From: Anaerolineales bacterium
GTDB taxonomy: Bacteria; Chloroflexota; Anaerolineae; 4572-78; J111
NCBI GenBank assembly: GCA_015075185.1
Contig: JABTUW010000009.1
Coordinates: 16,026-80,025, forward strand
Length of the DNA stretch: 64,000 nucleotides
Direction of reading: 5' to 3'
Shown one piece after another: positions 24,662-33,978 of the stretch; the stretch's first letter is position 1; the number at the start of each line of letters is the position of its first letter. The translations under genes were made by a program, and so were the position numbers. The notes below the pieces were generated by a model that had not been told where the DNA came from, did not search any database, and worked only from the letters and a program-made list of their open reading frames with translations.

Positions 24662-25876
24662 ATGAAAAAACAAGTGTCTAATAAGAGCAAGATACCGGCC
24701 AAGCAGTTGGCCGTACGGCCAACTTTGCGGAGAACGCATCTCCCCGCGTCTCAAGCAAACGGGACGACAGCTACTCAACAGGCCAGGCTTGGCCCTGCCT
24801 CCCTGACCCCCGCTGAAGTGCTGCAACTGCAGCGCACCCTGGGTAACCAGGCCGTTGATCAATTTAGGGCCGGGGCGATTCAACCCCGGCCGGTTCAAGC
24901 AAAAAGGTCAGATCAGCCAGGGGGTCAACCCATTCTCCAAAGTAGATCCGTTTCTCCGGGGCTTGCCCTGCCGCCAGTGCAATCAGGGTCGCTCTCACGA
25001 TCAGAGTTTGATGGCCTGATGCAGCAGCATTTTGGGGTGGGGCGGGTGTTCAACGGTAGCCGGACTGATCAGGAGAATGAGTTACGCCAGACGCCCGGGA
25101 ATTCCAGCCTGGCCTTTAACCCACCGGATTGGCAAGATTGGAATCCCGGGTCTGACTCGACCCTATATGCCCAGATTGCCAATGCTTTTCGCCAGTACGC
25201 CGAAACCTTTGGCGGAATACCGCCGGTCCAGGAAATCGGCTTTTTCAATGTAAGATACGCCTACGACCACACTTCAGCCCGAGTGGTCACCGAGCGAAAC
25301 GTACCGGCCGTGTTTGGGGGTGGTACCCTCCTGATTTACCGTTACATCACGACCAGCGCCAAGGCCTTGCCAACCGGGCGCAGTACGTCCGGCAAGGCCC
25401 CACTGCCGCTGCCGTTGCGAGAGGACACAGTCTCAAGAATCATTACCCACGAATTGGCCCACGGCCTGGTGGAAGTAGCGCTGACGCCAGCCAGTACGGG
25501 TGGAGCGGCGGGACAGGCGCCAGACCCTCAACTCTTGACTGATTATAAGACTGCCGTGGGCTGGACCGCCGGGGCTGCTCCCAGATTGTTCGATATTGGG
25601 GCGCCGGCCGTCCAGCAGGCCATTGCCGCCGGCACAGTGCCGGACAGCACCTATGAAATCACCCAGGCCAACTGGAATGAGCCACGATGGATCGAGCAGC
25701 CCATCTCCAGCTATATGACGACCCATCCTGCCGAGGATTTCCCGGAAGCAGTGATGGCCTATGTTGTTCAGCCGGACCTGCTCAGAACCCGGTCCCCGCG
25801 CCGGTTTCAATTTATCGCCACGCGGGCGAATCGATTAGGCCCATTATTACGGCAAATTGGGCCTGCTTCGCGCTGA
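24662..25876 (+). CDS. zincin-like metallopeptidase with eCIS-cargo-like N-terminus
   Basis: 404 residues. N-terminal 100 residues are basic, low-complexity, and contain LTPAEVLQLQRTLGNQAV (about 48-65), a motif that recurs at the start of proteins linked to extracellular contractile injection systems. The C-terminal half carries the zinc peptidase motif HELAH (263-267) in a helix, with a later Glu-rich helix (HPAEDFPEAVMAYV) as the likely third ligand region. No signal peptide, which suits cargo loaded into a phage-tail-like particle. No eCIS structural genes are in the window. Alternatively it is an intracellular peptidase. Confidence 0.6.
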   Translation: MKKQVSNKSKIPAKQLAVRPTLRRTHLPASQANGTTATQQARLGPASLTPAEVLQLQRTLGNQAVDQFRAGAIQPRPVQAKRSDQPGGQPILQSRSVSPGLALPPVQSGSLSRSEFDGLMQQHFGVGRVFNGSRTDQENELRQTPGNSSLAFNPPDWQDWNPGSDSTLYAQIANAFRQYAETFGGIPPVQEIGFFNVRYAYDHTSARVVTERNVPAVFGGGTLLIYRYITTSAKALPTGRSTSGKAPLPLPLREDTVSRIITHELAHGLVEVALTPASTGGAAGQAPDPQLLTDYKTAVGWTAGAAPRLFDIGAPAVQQAIAAGTVPDSTYEITQANWNEPRWIEQPISSYMTTHPAEDFPEAVMAYVVQPDLLRTRSPRRFQFIATRANRLGPLLRQIGPASR

Positions 25877-25910
25877 GGGGCAATTTCCCAACAAGCGATA
25901 GCGACCGGCA

Positions 25911-27023
25911 CTATGCCTGAAAGACCCTATAACCCACCCGCACCTTCTCCAGCCGCTCCGGCAGGATACGTACCCCAATTCCCAGCCCGGTGGGCACTGT
26001 GATGGTTGAATCTTCATTATTCAAGGTAAAATCCGGCTCGGCAATATCTTCGTTGTAGTAGCGATTGGTGGCGGAAATGTCGCCGGGCAGGGTGAAGTTG
26101 GGCAAGGTGGCCAGGTGGAGGTTGAACGCCCGGCCCACGCCCGTTTCAAGCATTCCCCCGCACCAGAGAGGGATACCCGCCTCGAGACACATCTCATGGA
26201 TGGCCAGGGCGTTGCTCAAGCCGCCCACCCGGCCCACTTTCATATTAATAATCCGGCCGGCTTTGATCTCGATGGCCCAACGAGCGTGCAGCGGCGAGTG
26301 GATACTTTCGTCAAGACAGATGGGGGTTTGGAGCTGGCGCTGCAGCTTGGCGTGGTCGGCAATGTCGTCGTAATGGAGGGGCTGCTCGATCATCAACAGG
26401 TTGAGCGCGTCCATTTCACGGAAAAGGGGGGCATCCGCCAGGGTAAAGGCGGAATTGGCGTCGGCCATGAGCTTGAGGGTGGGGTAGCGCTCACGGACAG
26501 CGGTAAGAGGTGTCAGCTCCCAGCCCGGCTCAATTTTCATTTTGATGCGGCGGTAGCCCTGCTGGATAAATTGGTCCACGCGCTCTAATTGAGCTTCCAG
26601 AGTCGGCTGGATGCCGATGCTGACGCCGACCTCAACCCGCTCGCGCACCCCTCCTAGCAATTTAGAGAGTGAGACACCCTCAGCCTGGGCCAGCAAATCC
26701 CAGACGGCGTTTTCCAGGCCGGCCTTGGCCATGGGATGGCCCCGCACCCATTGATAACGGGCTGTGACCTCCTGCGGGGTCGTTACCGTTTGGCCCAGGG
26801 TCGGCGGAATTAAAAAGTCACTCAGGATATGCCAGGCCGTCTGGACTGTTTCATAGGAGTAGCCGGGATCATCGGCGGCCACGCACTCGCCCCAGCCGAC
26901 CAGGCCCTCGCTGTAAACCGCCACCAGGATGCACGGGCGGGTCACCTGTGTGCCGAAACTGGTGCGGAAGGGGGCCACCAGCGGCTGGGAAATGTGGTGC
27001 AGTTCGATGCGCTCGATTTTCAT
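25911..27023 (-). CDS. menC: o-succinylbenzoate synthase / N-succinylamino acid racemase
   Basis: 370 residues, enolase superfamily. N-terminal capping domain (IERIELHHISQPLVAPFRTS). Barrel catalytic residues are visible: KMK in YRRIKMKIEPGW, Asp in LMADANSAF, Glu in LMIEQPL, Asp in ICLDESI and Lys in INMKVGRVGG. MenC converts SHCHC to o-succinylbenzoate for menaquinone; many members also racemise N-acylamino acids. It lies beside a GNAT-fold acetyltransferase on the same strand, a pairing that fits the racemase/acylamino-acid role. No other menaquinone genes are in view. Confidence 0.9.
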   Translation of the reverse strand: MKIERIELHHISQPLVAPFRTSFGTQVTRPCILVAVYSEGLVGWGECVAADDPGYSYETVQTAWHILSDFLIPPTLGQTVTTPQEVTARYQWVRGHPMAKAGLENAVWDLLAQAEGVSLSKLLGGVRERVEVGVSIGIQPTLEAQLERVDQFIQQGYRRIKMKIEPGWELTPLTAVRERYPTLKLMADANSAFTLADAPLFREMDALNLLMIEQPLHYDDIADHAKLQRQLQTPICLDESIHSPLHARWAIEIKAGRIINMKVGRVGGLSNALAIHEMCLEAGIPLWCGGMLETGVGRAFNLHLATLPNFTLPGDISATNRYYNEDIAEPDFTLNNEDSTITVPTGLGIGVRILPERLEKVRVGYRVFQA

Positions 27024-27115
27024 AACATTGCCACCCTTTCCAAAATTCCAACTTCAAAAGCTCTCTCAATTTGAGGCGTCGGGATGTTCCGTGGGGAGCA
27101 AACTTCGACCCTCTA

Positions 27116-27952
27116 CTAATTGTCCGGCTGCCAATCTTTTTGGAGCAAATAAAAATTGCGGTCGTCGCCCCGGCCAAGATCAACGGCGGTGTAGCCAGCG
27201 CCAAAGTACGCCTCAAAAACCTCGCGGGTGTGGAGCCGCCACTGCAAGGCTAAGTCAGGGGCAGCGGCTTTGAGCGCGGGGAAGTCGGGCGGGATTTGGA
27301 GCCAGCAAAAGGGCGCATGGGGAGGGTCAAAGGTGGAGGGGGCGGTCAGGAAACCGCTGCGAAGGACTGAGGCCGGATTAATCAGGGGATAGGGGGAGTT
27401 GGCAGGAGTGCGGGCCGGGGTCTGATGGGCCAGCAGCCGCCGGGCAACATGGGCCGAAGCGATCCACCAATCCACCCGGAAACGGTCGCTGGGAAGGCCG
27501 CGATTGAGGGCATCAGGCATGTCGCCGTAGAGGTGGCGCAAGTAAGTGTTACAAACCGCCCCCAATTTGTTGAGGTTAAGATAGGCATTTCGCCCTTGCA
27601 GGGGATCAAAGGTCCAGGTCACCAGATCGAACTGGCGGGCCAGGGCAGCCTCGCGCTGGGCTAATTTTAATTGATACCCAACCCCGCTGCTCTGATAGGC
27701 GGGCAGCACGCCAGTCTGGTGCGAGACTAGTTTGAGGCGATTCGCTGGGGTGAGGCCCGGCAGGCTGTAAGAAAAACCGATTGGCTCAGTTCCATCCAGG
27801 GCCAACAGCACAATCCCCCCTTCTTTGGCAAGAATTAGAAGCAGTGAGGTCGGAGTGACGTCCAGTTCCATCGTGCCCCAAATTATTATTTGCAGCCGCT
27901 CGATAGCCTGACATTCTGCAATTGTGGTCACGGGGCGAATTGAGATAGTCAT
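27116..27952 (-). CDS. GNAT-fold acetyltransferase (COG3375-like)
   Basis: 278 residues. N-terminal GNAT core: IRPVTTIAECQAIERLQIII start, then GVLPAYQSSGVGYQLKLAQR (about 88-107), the acetyl-CoA-binding signature region with Gln/Gly-x-Gly. The C-terminal half has Trp-rich sequence seen in this family (RVDWWIASAHVARRL). It is encoded 92 bp upstream of menC on the same strand. The partner pattern suggests N-acylation of an amino acid later racemised by MenC, an inference. Confidence 0.8.
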   Translation of the reverse strand: MTISIRPVTTIAECQAIERLQIIIWGTMELDVTPTSLLLILAKEGGIVLLALDGTEPIGFSYSLPGLTPANRLKLVSHQTGVLPAYQSSGVGYQLKLAQREAALARQFDLVTWTFDPLQGRNAYLNLNKLGAVCNTYLRHLYGDMPDALNRGLPSDRFRVDWWIASAHVARRLLAHQTPARTPANSPYPLINPASVLRSGFLTAPSTFDPPHAPFCWLQIPPDFPALKAAAPDLALQWRLHTREVFEAYFGAGYTAVDLGRGDDRNFYLLQKDWQPDN

Positions 27953-28068
27953 AGAACGTGAGGAAAATTCTACTACAATCAGTCCGAAACGTAAAGATTA
28001 AACGCCAGGGGACGTATAAACAAGGGAGGAACCGGCCAACTTATTTACATAAAAGTTTCTGCTCAAGA

Positions 28069-28097
28069 TTGCCAATTCCAGGGTACGGGGGTATAAT
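28069..28097 (+). promoter_or_regulatory. sigma-70-type promoter with long leader
   Basis: TTGCCA (28069-28074), 17-bp spacer, TATAAT (28092-28097). The next gene starts at 28335, so the leader would be about 230 nt. A second -10-like TATAAT lies near 28165. No riboswitch is recognised in the leader. Confidence 0.65.
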
Positions 28098-28334
28098 GAT
28101 AAGGGTATAACCTGTCGTTATACTATATGTTGTGGAAGAATAGGCTTTTTTAGCTATATGTAGTATAATGGGCTGGCAGGCACCTGGTTGGGCGAACGAC
28201 CCACTGAAAGCGAAAGACAAAGCAAGCAGATTTTAGCGTGGCTGCGCATCTTCGCATCTTGAGCAGCTTTATGGTAGGATAAAGGAGACAGTCGGTAAAT
28301 TTATCTTACGCAAAGGAAAGCTCACTAAAGCGCC

Positions 28335-29669
28335 ATGCAACAAGTTAAACGAAGAAATCCCTACCTGGGATTAATTATCGTCGTCGGCACGTTAACAATT
28401 TTAATGTTTATTTTGCTCGTAGCGGTTGGCACTTTTTTGTTTTCGGGTCAATTTAGCTCCGCCCAATCCGGGGGGGGGAGTGTCCTAAGAGGCAGAAATC
28501 CCCTGAACGCGGTCAACGTTGAGGAAATTGATCCGGCGCTGGCCCTGGCCTCACTGGGGGGGGTGTCTGAAGCAGACGTAATTATCGAGGCTATTAACAA
28601 ATCACGACCCGAAACAGCTCTGGCCGCCCTGGCCTATTATCCAACGTTGAACGATAAGGAAAGCGCGGGGGATTTTTTACTTTTAGCCGGAGCTTACCAG
28701 GCCCAGAATAATCCAGAGAAAGCGATCTTTTGTTATCAAATGGCCGGTTTGATTGCAGCGCTCAGCCCTAATTTACCGGATACGGTCCGAGCCGACATAT
28801 TTTTGGAAGCCGGCGAAAGATTGAGCAAGCTAAACCAGGCAGATTGGGCTAAATTTTATCTGGATCAAGCCTTTGTGGTTGCGGCTAAAAGTCCTTTTTT
28901 GCAAGGGGCGCACCGCCGCCTGGTATTTGAGCGGCTGCAAAAAGATTACCTGGGGCTAAATGAGCGAGAATTGGCCCGAAAAAGTTTAGACCTGACCGCC
29001 AAGCCGGTAGGTGCGGCAGTGGATCCCGGGACGCAGCTCTTTATTTTGCCCCAGGCTAGTGAAGCCATTGCCCTGCCACTTTCGACTCAGGAAGCTGAGG
29101 CAAACCGCTGGAGCAAAGCACAAGAACTGGCAGCGCTGCTGGTTGAGCGAGGCGGTCATGCGCCCGAGTCAGCCAAAGAGGCGCTCAAAGAAGCGTTACT
29201 GGCAGAAGATGGGGAAAAATTGCCCTTTTACACCCAGGAGTTAAATGCGGCGGCCCAACTCTCCAGAAAAATAGATATTACGATTGCGCAAATAGAGTGG
29301 TTGTCAACAAAATATCGCATCGCTCGCGGGGCTTATGGGTTAAGCCTGGTGCCCGAGTGGGAAGCTCAAGCAGAACAAATTCGGGCCGAGCTGACCAAAA
29401 CTTATGAAGCACTCTATGCGCTGTATGCGGATTTGATTGTCGCTTTACCGGAAGTTTCTCAAATTGATAAGGCGACCGAGGAAAGGCTCCGCCGTGAAGT
29501 TTTAGCCGGCGAATTGGGGCGGTACCCAAACTATCCCGAGGAGCAGCGGCGCAAACAGCTTTTAGACGCATCCAACCAGTTGCTGACCACGCAGCCTGAA
29601 CTCGGTCTTTTTGTGGGCGTTGGTCAGGCAGCCGGCCGAGAGATGTACCGCTTGGTGTCGCCCGAGTGA
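28335..29669 (+). CDS. membrane-anchored TPR-like protein, unknown function
   Basis: 444 residues. One membrane helix near the N-terminus (about 11-36), then a Gly/Ser-rich linker, then an all-helical extracellular region with TPR-like pairs (ALAALAYYPTLNDKESAGDF, AGAYQAQNNPEKAIFCYQMA, about 95-150). The C-terminal half is long helices without known family. It is followed by two related membrane-anchored genes, which suggests a cell-surface cluster. The role is unknown. Confidence 0.55.
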   Translation: MQQVKRRNPYLGLIIVVGTLTILMFILLVAVGTFLFSGQFSSAQSGGGSVLRGRNPLNAVNVEEIDPALALASLGGVSEADVIIEAINKSRPETALAALAYYPTLNDKESAGDFLLLAGAYQAQNNPEKAIFCYQMAGLIAALSPNLPDTVRADIFLEAGERLSKLNQADWAKFYLDQAFVVAAKSPFLQGAHRRLVFERLQKDYLGLNERELARKSLDLTAKPVGAAVDPGTQLFILPQASEAIALPLSTQEAEANRWSKAQELAALLVERGGHAPESAKEALKEALLAEDGEKLPFYTQELNAAAQLSRKIDITIAQIEWLSTKYRIARGAYGLSLVPEWEAQAEQIRAELTKTYEALYALYADLIVALPEVSQIDKATEERLRREVLAGELGRYPNYPEEQRRKQLLDASNQLLTTQPELGLFVGVGQAAGREMYRLVSPE

Positions 29670-29679
29670 GCAGGGGGCA

Positions 29680-29745
29680 AGTTGCAGGCAGTCGTTTACC
29701 CGTGATAAGCTGCAACCTGCGACTTGCAGCTTGTAACCTGTTAGG
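29680..29745 (+). repeat. short inverted repeats between surface-protein genes
   Basis: GCAAGTTGCAGGC, GCTGCAACCTGC and GACTTGCAGCTTG follow one another between 29688 and 29735, giving overlapping hairpins. Possibly a decayed short palindromic repeat. Confidence 0.35.
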
Positions 29746-29754
29746 AGAGAGTGT

Positions 29755-30951
29755 ATGTCGAATTTAGGCAATTTAATAACCATTTTATTGGCGATGATTG
29801 TGGGGCTGATTATTCTGACATTGATCTGTTTGTTGACCATTTTTCTAAATCCCAATGTCTTTTTCAACCCCCTCAGCCCTAATCGCGCCACGGCCATTGC
29901 CGCCACCCGGTTGGCACAAATACCCACCTCTACCAACACCCCACCCCCACCCGCCACCTATCCACCAACCTGGACGCCCAGCGCCACCTCCACCCCGGCT
30001 CCGACCAAAACCGCCACCGACACCCGTACCCCCACCCCCACCAGAACGGACACACCCACCAGCACCAATACCCCGACCCAGACCCCCACTACGGTTGTCC
30101 CGCCGACCTTTACCCCTGTGCCGCCTTACCCTTTTATCGCTTCCAGCGGTCCTGAGAGCAAAAATAACTGCGCTAATATCAAGTTGATGTATTCAGTTTT
30201 TGGCGCTGACAATGAGCCAATCTCCGGTTTTCAAGTAGAGTACGGTGAAATCGGCGTGCGGGGCAGTGTCTTTCAGACCGGGCCAACTGAGTTCCATGAA
30301 TTCTATGGAGTAACCCTGGTTCCTGGCACCAGCAAAGCCGCGGCCAGGCGGTCACACAACTGGTTTGCCTACCTAATCCAAAATGGGCAAAAAGTAAGCA
30401 AAGCCCTGCTCTTCTCCACCGATCCTATGTATGCCGATCCCAGTGAAAGCTGCAGCAACGACAACAACAGCAACGGCAACAGTAACAGCAACACCAATGA
30501 CAACAGCAGCAGTAATACCAACAGCAACGATAATAATGGCTGTATCCCCGACCCCTGCACCAGCGAGGATGCAACCAATGTCAAACACGTTGTCTTCCGG
30601 CCTGAAGAACTGCTGGTAACAACGGCTACCCCGACGCCCCGGCTCGGTCTCTGCATCCCTCCTTATGCAAGTTTCTTATTGGAGCGTAGCTGTAATGACT
30701 GCCCCACCCAAGCCGATGCGCAACGCTTGTTTGTCGCGGTGGGCGGCCCCCGGGTAGACATTTATGATTTTGACCGTGATCGTGACGGCATCGCCTGTGA
30801 AGATTTGCCGACGGGTCGAGTGTTGCAGTGTTCCGATTTTGCCAGCCAGGCTCAGGCCCAGGCTGCCTTTAATGCCGCTGGCGGGAATAACAAGAACACC
30901 GACGCGCTGGACCCTGACCGTAATGGTATCGCCTGTGAACAACTTCCTTAG
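29755..30951 (+). CDS. surface protein with Pro/Thr stalk and two Excalibur domains
   Basis: 398 residues. Membrane helix about 8-36, then a Thr/Pro-rich stalk (about 50-125, many TPTPTRTDTPT-like runs), a carboxypeptidase-regulatory-like beta domain (about 135-230), a Ser/Asn low-complexity linker (about 233-262), a Cys-rich part, and two calcium-binding Excalibur motifs: DRDRDGIACEDLP (about 343-355) and DPDRNGIACEQLP at the C-terminus. Anchored inside and exposed outside, probably for wall or ligand contact. The next gene is a paralogue. GGAGAG precedes the ATG. Confidence 0.75.
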   Translation: MSNLGNLITILLAMIVGLIILTLICLLTIFLNPNVFFNPLSPNRATAIAATRLAQIPTSTNTPPPPATYPPTWTPSATSTPAPTKTATDTRTPTPTRTDTPTSTNTPTQTPTTVVPPTFTPVPPYPFIASSGPESKNNCANIKLMYSVFGADNEPISGFQVEYGEIGVRGSVFQTGPTEFHEFYGVTLVPGTSKAAARRSHNWFAYLIQNGQKVSKALLFSTDPMYADPSESCSNDNNSNGNSNSNTNDNSSSNTNSNDNNGCIPDPCTSEDATNVKHVVFRPEELLVTTATPTPRLGLCIPPYASFLLERSCNDCPTQADAQRLFVAVGGPRVDIYDFDRDRDGIACEDLPTGRVLQCSDFASQAQAQAAFNAAGGNNKNTDALDPDRNGIACEQLP

Positions 30952-31050
30952 TTAGGGTAGAGAAATCAGTTGAAAGACAGGCACTCAAGCTTGTCCCCAC
31001 TGTAGGCCACCCTTCAGTGTAGCCTACCAAAAAACAGTGAGGTAAGAACC

Positions 31051-31893
31051 ATGATGATTCAAAGATTAGACAATCGTTGGACTACGGTGTTATTGGCGCT
31101 GACGCTGGGCATGACCCTCCTATCGGTGCTCTGCTACGCCACGATCTTTATTCAGCCCAACGTCCCGTTTAATCCTCTCAGCCCCAGCCGGGCGACTGAA
31201 GTGGCGCTGCGAAACCCGCCGCCAGTCGCCACTCAGGTCGTCATCGTTGCCACCCCTGATCAATCCTACCCGGCCACCTGGACGCCTACGCCGACCCGCA
31301 CCCCAGGCCCAACCAAAACCCCCACCGACACGCGCACCCCCACCCCAACCAAAACGCCCAGCCCAACCTTGACCCCGACCCCGACCGACACCAACACCCC
31401 TCTCCCACCAACCCGGCCCCCGACGCCCACCGCCACGCCGACACCCTTTGGCTATTTTGTTTCTTCCCACTCCAGCGAGAATAACTGCGCCGACATCGGC
31501 CTCAAAGGAGTCGTCAATGGGCCGGATGGTCTGCCCAAAGCCGGGGTAGAAATTCAGTACGGCGAATTGGGGGTCTCCGGCAGTCAGTTTACCGCCCGCA
31601 CCGACGGCAACGGCCGTTATGGAGCGCTGCTGCTGCCCGGCAGCAACAAAGTAGCGGCGACCTCCTCCCACAACTGGTTTGCCTATGTGGTCGAAAATGG
31701 GCAACGGGCCAGTGAAGAATTTAAATTTACGACCGACCCGATCTATGCTAGAAATCCAAAGCATTGCAATGATTTAGATGATGACGAGGAGGATATTAAC
31801 GACTCAGACCGCAAAGGCTGCATTCCCAATCCGTGCAGCAGTTCAGATGCCATTCAAATCAAAATCATCAACTGGCAGTTGAAACTTCAGTAA
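31051..31893 (+). CDS. surface protein, paralogue without Excalibur repeats
   Basis: 280 residues. Same order as the preceding gene: membrane helix (about 12-34), FNPLSPSRATEVALR linker, Pro/Thr stalk, then a carboxypeptidase-regulatory-like beta domain (ENNCADIGLKGVVNGPDGLP, about 148-230). It stops soon after the acidic DDDEEDINDSDRKGCIPNPC segment, which in the longer paralogue leads into the Excalibur part, so it is probably a shortened duplicate. Confidence 0.7.
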   Translation: MMIQRLDNRWTTVLLALTLGMTLLSVLCYATIFIQPNVPFNPLSPSRATEVALRNPPPVATQVVIVATPDQSYPATWTPTPTRTPGPTKTPTDTRTPTPTKTPSPTLTPTPTDTNTPLPPTRPPTPTATPTPFGYFVSSHSSENNCADIGLKGVVNGPDGLPKAGVEIQYGELGVSGSQFTARTDGNGRYGALLLPGSNKVAATSSHNWFAYVVENGQRASEEFKFTTDPIYARNPKHCNDLDDDEEDINDSDRKGCIPNPCSSSDAIQIKIINWQLKLQ

Positions 31894-31983
31894 ATGGATA
31901 CAATGAGCAAAAGCCTCTGATTATTACCGCCCGGCTTGTCATAAAGTAAGAAATCAATGTCTAAAACCCCCAATTTTTGGGGG

Positions 31984-32094
31984 TTGGCGTGGGATAATAA
32001 GTGTGATAGGATAGAGGCTATAGGGTCCACACTTTAGCCTTAATCCTTTCGAGAAACAACCCGCTCTGTCATAGAAGCGGGTTGTTTCTTTTTT
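31984..32094 (+). ncRNA. possible small transcript with terminator
   Basis: TTGGCG (31984-31989) and TAGGAT 17 bp later form a weak promoter; a strong terminator GAAACAACCCGCT/AGCGGGTTGTTTC plus TTTTTT lies at 32053-32094. No reading frame fits between. The terminator could also serve the upstream gene. Confidence 0.3.
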
Positions 32095-32167
32095 CGGCCC
32101 TCTTGCGTTTTGGACGTATCTGCATACACTGGTCGAACAAAAATCGCTAAGCCCATGAGGGAGTGAA

Positions 32168-32584
32168 ATGTCAGTTACAATTCCTGAATCGCATCGAGAC
32201 CTGCTTGAAAAACCTATTGTCGTTACCTTGGCGACCATAACTCCCACCGGCCAGCCTCATCTTACAGCTATCTGGCGTTATTTCGATGGAACACATATCC
32301 GGTTTATTACCAGCCGGGGCTTGCAGAAAGAAAAGAATATGCGAGCTAACCCCCTGGTCAGTGTGATGACCCTTGATCCGCAGAACTCTGGACGGTATTT
32401 GGAAATCCGAGGCATTGTTGAGGAAATGGTTGAGGAGGGCGCTGTCGAACAGCTCGACCAGATCACTCAACTCTACACGGGCAAGCCAACCTACTATGGC
32501 TATATTGTGCCCTTAAAGGATAAGGGTAAACGCACCCACGTCATCTGTAAAATCAGACCGACGAGGGTGGTTACGAGAGGTTAA
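32168..32584 (+). CDS. PPOX-class (F420-dependent type) oxidoreductase
   Basis: 138 residues, the usual length for single-domain split-barrel flavin/F420 proteins. It starts VTIPESHRDLLEKPIVVTLA, with TPTGQPHLTAIW and IRFITSRGLQKEKNMRANP typical of the F420-binding PPOX group. It uses a deazaflavin or FMN cofactor for two-electron reductions; substrate unknown. GAGGGAG precedes the ATG. It stands alone between a terminator and an unrelated gene. Confidence 0.85.
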   Translation: MSVTIPESHRDLLEKPIVVTLATITPTGQPHLTAIWRYFDGTHIRFITSRGLQKEKNMRANPLVSVMTLDPQNSGRYLEIRGIVEEMVEEGAVEQLDQITQLYTGKPTYYGYIVPLKDKGKRTHVICKIRPTRVVTRG

Positions 32585-32624
32585 GTCACGGTGGTGCTTT
32601 TATATACCTTTGGGAGAACCGGAG

Positions 32625-33365
32625 ATGATGAAAGTTAAATTACCCGGCGCACAATTTAAAGTCTATCTTGATTTCCTTGACGAAGAAAAAAATGTTGTGG
32701 CCAAAATTGAAAAAGTGCCTAAAACTAATCGAGATGGAGATGTAGTCGTTAGATTAAAGCCAGGAGATGTTCCGCCTGAAAGTAAATATGTTCAACTCGT
32801 AGCTGAGATCGAGGGGCAGGCGATAAAATCTGGATTGTCTTCCGTTAGTGTCCAGGAAACATTTCTTAGCAGCGAAAAGGACCAGGGTCCCCAATTCACG
32901 GATACATCTCAGGAATCTCTGGATTTTGGCCAAGCAATTATTAATCTACTTGAGGCGCGTAAGAAGCTGTTTCTTTGGGAAAAGGAGAATAAAGCCCTGG
33001 AGGACGAGGCCACCAGAATTGCCGCCTATGAGAGCATGACTTACGAAGAAAGGCTTAAGGCTGTACATGAAAAGTGGGCAACTGATAAATTGCCCCTTAC
33101 CGCAATGACCGAACAAGAATTGTTGGATTGGCGGGCTGAAAACGCACGCCAGGGAGAGCAATTGGATAATTTCCTGTGGAACCATGAAAACCACGCTGTT
33201 TTTCTTAAAGGGATCAAGAAACTGTATGAATATCTGACGGACAAAGAGAAACAAACCATTAAGGAGTTACTTGAAGCGAAAAAGTGGGGTAATGAAGAGT
33301 TAGAAAGAGTTAAGGAGATTATCGAAACAGCTCAGTGGTTCAACAAGATGGAGTCCCGTCTTTAA
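32625..33365 (+). CDS. hypothetical protein
   Basis: 246 residues from the ATG at 32625 (GGGAG about 10 nt before); a start five codons upstream is also possible. N-terminal 75 residues form an Ig-like beta pattern (FKVYLDFLDEEKNVVAKIEK, then GDVVVRLKPGDVPPESKYVQ). The C-terminal two thirds are charged helices. No family recognised. It is somewhat AT-richer than neighbours. Confidence 0.5.
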   Translation: MMKVKLPGAQFKVYLDFLDEEKNVVAKIEKVPKTNRDGDVVVRLKPGDVPPESKYVQLVAEIEGQAIKSGLSSVSVQETFLSSEKDQGPQFTDTSQESLDFGQAIINLLEARKKLFLWEKENKALEDEATRIAAYESMTYEERLKAVHEKWATDKLPLTAMTEQELLDWRAENARQGEQLDNFLWNHENHAVFLKGIKKLYEYLTDKEKQTIKELLEAKKWGNEELERVKEIIETAQWFNKMESRL

Positions 33366-33371
33366 GAAATA

Positions 33372-33701
33372 TCATCTTGCCCTCTCGTAGGAGGATTTAG
33401 GGGAGTTCATCAATACAGATAAAATTGTTTCATCATTTGCCTGCTCACTCTGAGCTTGTTGAGCCAGTTGCATGTAAAGAGAGTGACAGAATTGACGAAA
33501 ACGTGCTCGCTCACTCCGGCAGTAAGCGCAATCCGAGTTGGATAAAAGCCGCTGCCCACATACCGGGCAAGGGCCTAGAGTTGATTGGTTGGTGACCACG
33601 TTTATCGTCCAGGTGGTGGGTATAACTGATCGCAATCCACGAGGCAGGGAGTGGATAATGGCGCAGGGCAGCAGGCTCGAAGTTGCATAGGGTGAACCCA
33701 A
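33372..33701 (-). CDS. small zinc-finger-like protein, tentative
   Basis: 109 residues if the first ATG is used; real start may be later. Four Cys in CPVCGQRLLSNSDCAYC (about 45-61) suggest a zinc ribbon, followed by a helix. No family recognised. It converges on the preceding gene with a 6-bp gap. Confidence 0.4.
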   Translation of the reverse strand: MGSPYATSSLLPCAIIHSLPRGLRSVIPTTWTINVVTNQSTLGPCPVCGQRLLSNSDCAYCRSERARFRQFCHSLYMQLAQQAQSEQANDETILSVLMNSPKSSYERAR

Positions 33702-33888
33702 TTAATGAAAGAGCGCCAGAGAAGAATTCGCCAGTATTAGCCTGCTCGCCCTACATTATCATCATAGCACTGAGCTAAAAGAAAGCTGTAAGAAAACTGT
33801 GTGAAATCAGTTAGAGTTTAACCTAGCTTAAATCTCCCGCAGGAGATTTTGTTCTTCATTGGCCTAAACCTTCCTCTGAAGCTCTAAT

Positions 33889-33935
33889 TTGACATCCTTT
33901 CAAAATCCGATAAAATGCGGACTGAACATTTGTTC
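33889..33935 (+). promoter_or_regulatory. promoter with LexA-type SOS box for the imuA operon
   Basis: TTGACA (33889-33894), 16-bp spacer, TAAAAT (33911-33916). GAACATTTGTTC (33924-33935) matches the GAAC-N4-GTTC box used by LexA in Gram-positive bacteria and lies over the expected transcript start, so LexA would block initiation until DNA damage. Confidence 0.8.
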
Positions 33936-33978
33936 TAGCACCTTACCAGCAACTCTTTGATGAACGCGGAGGGAGGCC

